Shown: positions 34,298 to 42,866 of the stretch, piece by piece | Layout: every line of letters starts with the position of its first letter | Position numbering within the stretch: position 1 is the first letter of the stretch | From: Struthio camelus | Taxonomy: Eukaryota > Chordata > Aves > Struthioniformes > Struthionidae | Length of the DNA stretch: 64,000 nucleotides | Direction of reading: 5' to 3' | Assembly (NCBI RefSeq): GCF_040807025.1 | Contig: NC_090952.1 | Span: 29,199,068-29,263,067 of the forward strand | Translations under genes and position numbers: made by a program | The notes under the pieces: generated by a model | Told to the model about the DNA's origin: nothing | The model's input: the letters and a program-made list of their open reading frames with translations, nothing else | The model's database searches: none

Positions 34298-37200
34298 GTG
34301 AGTAAATGCTTCCTCACATTAGAAGAAATATCTGAGTACTAAGAGGGCAGGGGAAATCTTTTGAATTTTAGTGTCTTAATTTCTAAAAATTGTCAAGTGG
34401 GGAAAATCTCTATTGCATGAAAAAAATAAAGCCTGGGAACTCACAAGAGTCTCCTTTGGCATCAGACACAGTGATGTGCTTTTGAGAGTAAGAGTGAGAA
34501 CGAAACAGGATTGTTCAAGATCCTTGGAGAGGATCTGCTCTGGTGTGTCAGCTTCCAAAACAGTCTTTGTGGAGCTGGAATATGCACATACTTTTAGAGC
34601 TGAATGATGCATCACCACTGTTTTACCAGCCTGGTTCTGGGAAGGAAGAAGTACCGCTGTAATTGTGAGCCTAGATTCAGACACGTGCATAATTCACCTT
34701 GGTCTCTCCTGCTCTACTGACTGTCTAGGTGCATTAGGATAGGTGATACTGGAATCTTTGCCTCAATTTATATGCCCATGAAGCATCTGAGCGTGCTCCT
34801 AGTGCATTGATACTGGCAGAGAAAGGTCTTGGGAAACAGGAGAAAGGGAAAAGCTACAGATGCTTTGACAGTTGTATACAGAAGCACAGAATTGCTCCTG
34901 ATATTCAGAAAAACAGACTTAGACTACTTTCCCCATTTCATTATGAAAAAAGCAGCTTTAGAGATTTCTGTGATCAGCCTCTTAAGCTGCTTATTGTGTG
35001 TTAATGCAACTGAATATAACCAGTGCCTTTCTGGGGGGAAAAAAAAGAAGCAGGGAGAGGGAGAAGGCAACATGGATAGAGGTGAGCCAAGTCTAGCTCA
35101 GTTCAGGTAATTTGCCGCTTGGATGAGGCACTTCCCAAAGGAACTGTGGTCTCACCGGCAGACAGCCAGAGAGATTGGGAAAATGAGCTGGATACCACAA
35201 CATACCTGCTACCCCTCCTCCCCATTTTCCTGTGCCCACTTGAGTACTTGGAAGGTACTTGTTTATCGGCATGGGGTAGGCATGAACTAAGAAAGCTAGG
35301 TCACATATGAAGTCTTCCAAGGCTAAAGCACAAAGTTCAGCTTTGGGTTCATGGTTCTTGTTTCAGGTCCAGGACTTCAGAGCAGATACCTAAAGGCCCC
35401 TATCTGCAAGGCGCTTCCACACTACCAGGAAAGCTGGGTGCTGGCAGTCTAGGGAGATGTTTAGTTACTTTATAAACTGCATCAGAATTTGAGAGTTTAA
35501 AATTTTGTGCCATTATCGTGCATTATGGGTGATACAAATCCCTCTGACCTATCTGGGCTACTCTCTAATACAGCTCTTCAGATTTTATCTAATCCAGCTC
35601 TATCTACCTCTGGCAGGAGGGTTCACATTGTTTTGAAGATTACATTCCAGTTTAATAATTGTCCTAGGAGGAAATATTTCCATTACAAATGCTCTGTTGG
35701 AGATTTTTCTTTTGCTGCGTTTCTCCATTCCTTCCGATTAGCTCTCTTTTGATGTCAGCCCCAGTAGTGCTGGAATCAATTATACACAGAGTGCAGCCGA
35801 TTCCACAGTGAATCAGTGCATACTAGCAGCTGTTTCATGGCACACAGCAATACAAAGCAATATTGGAGAAATGTTTAACTAAAATTATGTCCAGATGAAT
35901 ACACTGGATGCTAAATACACTTGAGCATCAAATGCCTTGAGAGTATATCTGAGCTTCCAGAAAAACCTTCAAAAGCAGATATATCAAGGAGTTGCATTTG
36001 CTAGAGGTGCGAGATTCAAAGAATGGAGCTGTGCCTGCCCTCTCAAAGTCATTTGCTAAAGGAAAAACAGTGCTCCATGTCAGAAACAAACTTCCACTGT
36101 ATTCAGCCCCAGCAGTCCCCTAGGCTGTCCTCCTGGACGGAGATCTGCAGATCCTCACTTCCCCCTGAATGGTCCCTCCTGATAGCTCTGGGACAGGCTG
36201 TTGCACAGAGAAGTGCTAATGCCTGCACAGCTGTACTGCTGTGACCTGTGAGCAACAGGGAAGTTACATAAGAAATTAGTGACGTTGATAAGTGCAAATG
36301 CTGGACCTAACAAATATGCTTGATTGCAGTAAAACAATAAAATTGACTTGTTCATCCTTCCTCCCTCATGTAAGGTACAGAACAACATTGCATCTGGTGT
36401 CGTCAGAGCACCCAGTGTCTTTGGGGATGGGAGGAAGTCCACTGCTGTTTGACTCATCACCTGCAAGTGGAAGCAGAAAGCCAAGCAGCAAAAGCAGAAC
36501 ATGAAGGCTGGAGCTAGGGAGCAGGAATAAGAGTGCTTCTTAAGGTCTTGTGAACACTATAGCTGTGATGCTGCAGCAGGAGCAGGATTTGTGCCTCTCT
36601 GTACCAAGAGGGAATTAAAACCTGGCAAGTAACCAGAGAGAATCAAAAACAGCCATGGAGTTTAAGCAACTGTTCACTTCCCTGTGCTCAGTGAGATGTA
36701 CACAGGTCCAGGTTTAGCCAGCTGTGGTCTGCAGCACATCTAACATGCTGCTTCATGCTGGTTTCTACCTTCTGGTGATTCCTGTTCCTAAGGACATTTT
36801 CTCCTTTGCAGTTTTTGATTTCTTTTCTTCAACTGTTTTTCCCTGCAGCCATCCTGGATCTGTCTGGCCTACACCAGATCAATGGGACATGGAAAGGATC
36901 CACTGCTTTACCTTGTACCTATGTGCCCTCAGAAGGTTTCACGCAGCAAACGCTCATCTGGAGCATGGAGCGAGACTATAGTACCTCTGCCATCTTTCGT
37001 AGGGATAACTCTGGTGACCACGTCTTGTTGTCTCGGTTCAGAGACCGTGTCAGTGTCCCAGAGAACAGCCCAGGGGATGTCACACTTCAAATCAAGAGCC
37101 TTGAAATCCCTGACAGTGGACACTACACCTGTCAAGTCACCTGGAGGTCTAAAAATAACAGCTTGATAACAAAGGAGGTGACCACTATAGTTAAAGTTGT

Positions 37201-40200
37201 CAAAGGTAAATCCGGCAATGAAGCCCTGCTCTTGCATAGCCTTTCTAATTCACAAAGCACGTAGCACAAGAGGCAGCTGGTAGGGAGCACGTAGCTCAGG
37301 GAAGAGTCTTTCACACCACATTGTCTACCCACATCCAAACTGGGTGCTGAGGCATCTCGATGGGAAGAGTGTCTGCCTCTTCCTTGCGGCTAGTCCTGCT
37401 TCTCCGAGGAGGAGGAAATGATACTTCTCAGGACTGTGGTGGTGTGGTAGACTGGGGAAGGGGGAGCAGTTAGTTCAGACCCGAATCTGGATCTACCAAC
37501 AGGCCATTTGAACCCACTGCTGTCTGAGATAGCACTCAAATCTGTCCTTGGTTCTGTCCAGATAACCGGTGTTTCTGTGGCTCCTATAGCAAGTGGGAAA
37601 TCAGGTGGGTGTTGTATTGGCCAAATATGCCCTCTCTCCTTCCAGAACATCCCCAATGTGTGCTAGAACTAAATCTCTTTCTGCAAGGTGGGTTTAGGGC
37701 AGGATGGAGAGGGCACCAATCCAGCAGAGCAGGCCTTCTGTGATAGCGCAATTGGAATGGGTGGCATAACTAGTGTAAAGCTGTTTGTAGGTACAGGAGA
37801 ACTGAGCTTAATCTGTGCAGAGAGGTGACATAACATTGGTGCCTCTGTTCCCTCTGGGGAAGGACTCAAACCCAGCAAGTGAACTGCTATGGAGCACAGG
37901 GAAGACTTCTAACACATCCAAGGCCCGCGTGACCTGAGCCCAATCTGCTTGTCTTTCAGTTGCAGTGACTAAGCCCATCATCAGGGCTGGTGAGCTGGGA
38001 CTGATGGTCCCGGCAGGAGCCAGGACCAGCCTGACCTGTGTGGCCACTGGATCCCCACCCATCAGCTACCGCTGGTTCCTGGGAGAGCCGGGAGGAAAAG
38101 CTCGGCTTCTGGGCAGTCAGGCCGAACTCACGTTTGACAGTCTGCGACCCTCCGACTCGGGGAAATACTACTGTGAAGCAGAAAACAGGGTTGGGGCACG
38201 TGTCGCGCAGCAGAGCGATGCTGTAGAGCTGACAGTGAGAGGTGAGTCCCCATGCTAGAGCTTGTCATCTCAGCTGCAGGAAATGATCAAGGCAAACAGT
38301 TTCTGTACACAGATCGGACACTTAATGCTGAACATGCATTGTGATTATAGTGCCACTCAGAGAGGAAATCACAGGGTCTGACATCCTCCCTGCTTCACAG
38401 CATGGCTGATCACGGCAGGGTTGAGAAATATGTCCCTGTGGGACCCAGATTCTGCAAGGTGGGAGCCTTGCTCCTGCCCTTGGCATGTCTTCCTTTTACC
38501 TGGGTTGTAATGCTGATGGGGAGTGAGGGAAATCGTCTGGTGGCCAGTCCCTCCCACAGGGTCCCCAGTCAGACAGCGGTCCGGCACTGGGACCTGCAGA
38601 CACACCAGACCCAAGCTCACCTCACAGGGAGGTGAGACCAGCAAGGGCTGGAAGGGACACAGGCTCAGGGCTGCAAAGGAAGTGCCGCTTTCTTCCTGGC
38701 AGTGTGTGAATGACACAGGGCTTGGAAATAAGACTTTGAACTGAGTGAGACAAATTTACTTTAGTGTCTTTTTGGGCTGCAGATCCTCTTTCCAGGAGGG
38801 ATAGAAGTGGGTGTCCGTGTGCCCTGGATGCGGGTGCTCAGCTCTGGGTGGCTGGGCCAGAGCCCCCTCGTGACGGCAGCCATGCCGGTGCTTGGGGCGG
38901 GGGGGAGCCGGGGGGGGTCACACAACTTCAGCCGGGCACAGGAAACCTACCTTGGGGCTTCATCCATCAGAGAGCTTCAAGGCACAGCTGCCATCTGTAA
39001 AACACCCCAGGACAGCTGGGGCATCATTGCAGGAGAAATGAAGTGAGACAGTCCTGTGGAAACCTCAGTGAGGCCCAGCGAGACAGAAAATTGAAGCATC
39101 CTCTGTAGTTGTAGATGTGGATTCGATCTGAAGCCAGCCACAAGCGCTTATATCTACAACACACCATGTCTGGTAGGGTTACCATCGATGTGTTGGGGTG
39201 TGGAGGCCAGGAGAGAGATGGCACATCAGGGAGAAAAACGTGGCTTGCTGCTGAGAGCAGGTCAAATAGGTGTTTTCTTTCCTTTTACCTCAGAAGTGTT
39301 AGCCTGAGAGAGCCAGAGCAAAGTTGTTGCCGAAATGGGCCAGGCAACTTCAGGGCAGCCATTACCTGCAGGTGCAAGGAGCGGAGCAGGTGAGGCCTCG
39401 CTGATGGCCGAGGCGGGTAGGACAGGGCTCGCCGGGCACGCAGAGATCACCCCAGAGCAAACCCCGCTCCCACCCGACGCAGCCCTGACGTTTGGGAAGC
39501 GTTACAGTTGCGCTCTTCCACTTTTGCAGAGCTGCCTGCAGCAACGCCAACCTCTGGGAAGGATGTCGTTTCAGTAGGGCCTCCCACTCCCATTGCCACA
39601 GGTAAGCAGAGACCTTCACAGCGCTAAGCAAAAGGCTCATGCAGAAAAATACAAGATTAGCACTGATGAGGGCTGATGGACAGCTGCTGTCTGGCAGACC
39701 AGACGGTGAACTTGGCAGTAGATCTTGTTTCAGGGAACAAATTCCTAGCCTGTCAAAGATCGGATTTTTCTCTAAGCAGGGATTCCCCCCCTTGGCCTCC
39801 CATCCGCAGGTGTTTCTGTCTTGAAGGGGATGAAAATTTTAACATTGAACTCAGGCACAGACGTCACATTTTATGTACCTTTTCACTGCTGTTGAAGGTT
39901 TTGTTTGGTTTTAAAGCAAAATGAGTATCTACTGCAAATATTCACCAGCCTTAGTGACTCTGCGTAGCGGGGGCTGAATGCAGAGGCTCCGGAGCAGGTG
40001 GACACAGCTTGGTTTGAGGTGCCACTTAAAATGTTTTACATGGCTGTGCTCAGCACCGCTCTTGCAACGCCAGCCCATCCTACCCATTAACCCCTGGGTC
40101 AGAAATGCTGCCCCATGGGCATGGACCGGGCTGCCCGGCTGGGCGGGGAGGGGGCAGGTCCCGGTACCCAACCCCACGTCAGCATTCGTCCGAGCACCCC

Positions 40201-42121
40201 GGGCATCAGGGAGGGACGCAGCCTGGCCCGGCCACGGCGCCTGCGGACCAGGGCTTGTCTGTTGCACCCAGGGCTGCAGTGGGGCAGCCTGCTGCCATAC
40301 CTCATCGTCCTGGCCGCCGGGCTCTGCGGGGCCGCGCTCGTCGCTGTTGCCGTGGCCATCGCGCGCCGAGGGAAGACGAGGGACGGTGAGTGGAGTGCCC
40401 GGCCGCGGTGGCGGGTGACGGGAGTGGAGCGAAGTGCGGCCCATAGGAGATGGGCGGTGGGCGGGCGAGCGCCAGGACTGGCGTGGTCCATCAGGGACAG
40501 GCGCTGCCTCGGCCGGGCTGTGCCACGTGGCCGCTGCTGCCCACGGTGCTGCTTTGCACGGGCTGCCCCGAGTAAAGATCAGGAGGCTCGGCTGGAGCCA
40601 ACCCCAGGGAGTCCCTCTGCCAGGACAGCTCTGGCCTCTCCTGCCCATCACCCTCCCTCTGTGCCAGACACCTCGGTGCAGAGCATGAACCCCTGGGAAT
40701 CACCATCGCTCTCCTCCATGCCACACAACCCAGTGCAGAGCATGACCCCCCCCCAGTCAGCTGGGAACTGTGTTAGCTCATGGGCTGGGGAGGTAAAAGA
40801 CCCGACAGCCCCATATGTTACTGCTCATTTTTGTCTGGACACTCTGAAACATCTCTGTGCTGACGGGAAGTCTCTTTTAGGGAGAAGCAAGGTGGGAAGG
40901 TGATTTCCTGAAGGCAGGAATGCCTGGGAGCAGCTGATTTTTTTCTTTAGCAGATTAATAATAAAATATATTGATCTATATTTTTATTGATGAAATATAT
41001 TGATATTGATTGACATCTTTGATTCTCCTTCTGTTTTTCAGAAGCCCTCTACGAAGTTGCATTGTGAGTACAATTCATCTGTGATGCTGAGAAGATTTTG
41101 AGGGCTTCAGTACTGGTATCTGTTTCAGGAAAACCTCTTTTCTCACTGAACAATCAAAGATTTCTTTGACTTTCTGGAGAGGAGGATCTGAATACCTTGA
41201 CAGTGCATTTGATTAGCAGCATGAGGACATTAACATTTCAATGCGGGAGATACTAAGAGAGGGTCTCTTCTTTAATACGTTAGAATGAAAGGAAGATATT
41301 TTGGGTCCTTCACTCTGTTCTTGCAAGTGCCATGGGAAAACTCTATTAAATTTCCAACATTATTTCACGAAGCAGAGAACACAAATTCTCATCTCTTCCC
41401 TCAAGATAAGTTCCTCCTGTACATGCCTTTCTCTTAAGAAACATACCCCAGCAGTTATCCAAATATGTTATTTTGTGCAGTTCCTGTTTGCTTCTACCTA
41501 TAAGAACATATTTCCTGCCCCATCTTAATCTTAGCCCTTAATCCCCTAATCCTACTTTTCTATTTATAGATATACCTTACCCCCACAGTGGCCCCACCAA
41601 TTGCCATTTTAGCAATTATTAATAGTAGTTATTTTGCAAAGGCTGGACTATGTGGTGCTAGTCCAGCCTTTGGAAAGTCTGTTGAATGCCGGTATGATAA
41701 TGCCACCAGTGATTGTAGTACCTATGTTAATTGTTTATTTCCTCTCTTTGAGTGTGTGTACAATTCTTTTAATATTGCTTTCTAGTGTCTTTCAGAGCTG
41801 CTCAGATTCTTAGTAGATTAGTGTAAGGTTTGCTATTCTCTGGTAAAGGTGTAGATCAAATGATTTCTGATTTATTCCTCCTCCTGATTAATCTCTCTCT
41901 ATTTTTTCAGCCATAGCACCGTAGATGTCATGAGAACAGAGACTGGTTTGGAAGTCCCTGCTAAGGGCCTACAAGAAGAGGAAAATTCTAGGACTGAGGC
42001 ATCGTATGAAATTCTCACCATGAAAGACAATGACTACAGCAACATATGTACTGGGAAAAACACTGAGTGTGATACTCTTCTGAAGGCAATGGAATCAGAA
42101 TACGAAGTAGAAAACTTTTAG
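34243..42121 (+). CDS. VSIG4: VSIG4-like copy B: two-Ig-domain receptor with ITAM-type tail, 370 aa
   Basis: Tandem paralogue of copy A, same orientation, about 9.3 kb downstream of it. Exons are 34243-34297, 36849-37205, 37960-38241, 39530-39601, 40272-40385, 41042-41063 and 41911-42121; they sum to 1113 nt and read open to TAG. Residues 1-19 are a signal peptide, 20-137 the V-set (Cys41/Cys113), 138-231 the C2-set (Cys164/Cys209, identical to copy A), 232-255 a short stalk, about 261-285 the membrane span, and 286-370 the tail. The tail contains an exact ITAM consensus, E330-A-S-Y333-E-I-L-(6)-Y343-S-N-I346, and ends with SEYEVENF, close to the SEYEV near the end of copy A. It is expected at the macrophage surface as a complement-binding receptor by homology; activating signalling is inferred from the motif only. 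Which copy is the closer orthologue of mammalian VSIG4 is not settled here. Confidence 0.85.
36849..37205 (+). CDS. VSIG4: VSIG4-B exon 2, V-set domain
   Basis: 357 nt, phase 1-1, acceptor TTTCCCTGCAG, donor GTAAAT. It has LPCTYVPSEGF, TLIWSM, NSGDHV, SGHYTC and CQVTW. NGT and NNS are glycosylation sites. 73 of 118 aligned residues match copy A, with substitutions concentrated at the N-terminus and in the C'-D region. Confidence 0.92.
37748..38303 (+). repeat. Identity tract shared with 18345-18900
   Basis: Second member of the roughly 556-bp identical pair. Left of 37748 the two copies are still alignable but differ at many positions. Right of 38303 there is a 7-bp deletion relative to copy A, one substitution, and then divergence after about 38347. 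Confidence 0.9.
37960..38241 (+). CDS. VSIG4: VSIG4-B exon 3, C2-set Ig domain
   Basis: 282 nt, phase 1-1, identical at every base to exon 3 of copy A, including splice sites. It carries GSPPISYRW and SGKYYCEAEN. Confidence 0.93.
39294..39371 (+). pseudogene. VSIG4-B stalk exon with in-frame TGA
   Basis: 78 nt between a good acceptor (CCTTTTACCTCAG) and a weak donor (GTGCAA), phase 1-1 like the stalk exons of copy A and partly alignable with exon 4 there. Read in the incoming frame it gives E-V-L-A and then TGA at 39305-39307. After the stop the frame stays open (KVVAEMGQATSGQPLPA). Skipping it keeps the frame, so the main transcript probably omits it. Confidence 0.5.
39530..39601 (+). CDS. 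VSIG4: VSIG4-B stalk exon
   Basis: 72 nt, phase 1-1, acceptor CCACTTTTGCAG, donor GTAAGC. It encodes ELPAATPTSGKDVVSVGPPT plus PIAT, with the same ELP/DLP opening as the stalk exons of copy A. Pro/Thr-rich and likely O-glycosylated. Confidence 0.75.
40272..40385 (+). CDS. VSIG4: VSIG4-B transmembrane exon
   Basis: 114 nt, phase 1-1, acceptor CTGTTGCACCCAG, donor GTGAGT. It encodes a hydrophobic span (LLPYLIVLAAGLCGAALVAV and AVAIA) and the stop-transfer RRGKTRD. It is very GC-rich and Ala/Val-rich compared with the Ile/Phe-rich span of copy A. Confidence 0.83.
41042..41063 (+). CDS. VSIG4: VSIG4-B 22-nt microexon (LYEV)
   Basis: 22 nt, acceptor CTGTTTTTCAG, donor GTGAGT, phase 1-2 as in copy A. 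It encodes EALYEVA, the counterpart of AHVYEVK. Confidence 0.82.
41637..41672. repeat. 14-bp perfect inverted repeat in the last intron of VSIG4-B
   Basis: Arms CAAAGGCTGGACTA (41637-41650) and TAGTCCAGCCTTTG (41659-41672) are exact reverse complements around an 8-nt loop. Beyond one mismatch the pairing continues for three further base pairs (TTT with AAA). Confidence 0.9.
41911..42121 (+). CDS. VSIG4: VSIG4-B cytoplasmic tail exon with ITAM consensus
   Basis: 211 nt, acceptor ATTTTTTCAG, TAG at 42119-42121. Bases 41996-42046 encode E-A-S-Y-E-I-L-T-M-K-D-N-D-Y-S-N-I. The acidic residue at -3, Leu/Ile at each +3 and six intervening residues all satisfy the ITAM rule. YSN also fits a Grb2-type YxN site. 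The last residues SEYEVENF are shared in part with copy A. Confidence 0.87.
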
Positions 42122-42827
42122 TAGAATACCTGCATTTCCACATGAGCAGCTCTGCAGAAGATGGAGCTGCACATCTTGAGTGGTGAATTTTACCAAAGGA
42201 AACTATTTTTCCTATCTGCTTTCTCCACTGATAAATATACCAGTCTCATTGCTTTTGTTTAACCTGGGGGAAATGCATAACCTTGGGCTTTGGTGAATGA
42301 GATCCTGCCCGTTGGTGCAGAAACCCTTAGCCAAGTGGGTATCTACCTTCATTTATGTAGCTATAAATTTAAGAGCAGCCTGAAGGGCAAAGGTGAGGAA
42401 GAAGGGACCTAGAGGAGTAGAAACACAAAAGCCTTTAGCCTGCAGGTCTAGGTGTAGCTGGTTGCAACACTAGCCAAAAATACCAGCAGGGTATATTCTC
42501 AAGCATATGTTCCCCTCTTAGGACATCACAGACTGCGAGGAACCAGGAATTGTGCTGGGAGTGGAATATTCCCTGACTTTTACAGTTCAACACATACTGG
42601 TTGTACAGCTTGTTTGCCCTTAAGTCTTTTTCATTTGAGGATGGTAAAGGGACCATGGAGGGGGGGTTGATGTCCCAGGAATGTCATTCTTCCGATCAGA
42701 CTGGAGTAAATTACTTAGAGGAAGAGGGAATGGCCCAGTAGCTGATGATCCTCCTAACCCCCACTGGCTGTTTTTCTCCGGGAAAAGCAGAAGGGATGTT
42801 GAAAGAAATGTTAGCGTTTTATTATAT

Positions 42828-42846
42828 GGGGGGGGGGGGGGGGGGG
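42828..42846 (+). repeat. (G)19 tract just upstream of the poly(A) signal
   Basis: Uninterrupted run of 19 G ending 9 bp before the first AATAAA. It would be transcribed as G-rich sequence at the 3' end of the mRNA. Confidence 0.9.
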
Positions 42847-42855
42847 CAGAGGCAT

Positions 42856-42866
42856 AATAAAATAAA
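42856..42866 (+). terminator. VSIG4: VSIG4-B poly(A) signals (two overlapping AATAAA)
   Basis: AATAAA at 42856-42861 and again at 42861-42866, about 735 bp after the stop codon. This is the first canonical signal in the 3'UTR. Confidence 0.6.

Larger units (their letters stand above)
34298..41910 (+). other. VSIG4: Introns of VSIG4 copy B
   Basis: Intron 1 (34298-36848) has no recognisable feature. The introns between 38242 and 41041 are GC- and CpG-rich around 38760-40760 and give long but meaningless ORFs on both strands. The last intron (41064-41910) holds a strong hairpin at 41637-41672. Confidence 0.6.
42122..42866 (+). other. VSIG4: VSIG4-B 3'UTR
   Basis: From the stop to overlapping AATAAAATAAA hexamers at 42856-42866. 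It carries a (G)19 run at 42828-42846 immediately before the poly(A) signals. Confidence 0.55.

Noticed and set aside
36929-37237. - strand ORF opposite the V-set exon of copy B, and a similar one opposite copy A
   Set aside because: These are antisense shadows of the conserved V exon.
39661-39705. Possible extra stalk exon in copy B, phase-compatible 45 nt ending at GTGAAC
   Set aside because: The acceptor side (AAATACAAGATTAG) lacks a pyrimidine tract and there is no counterpart in copy A.
40671-40757. Repeated GTGCAGAGCATGAACCCC-type unit inside the TM-tail intron of copy B
   Set aside because: Two imperfect copies about 60 bp apart within an intron; coding reading would be incompatible with the splice phase.
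40115-40903. 262-codon + strand ORF and a 240-codon - strand ORF (39929-40651) over the VSIG4-B TM exon
   Set aside because: The region is GC-rich, so stops are rare in all frames. The real TM exon uses another frame fixed by splice phase and homology to copy A.
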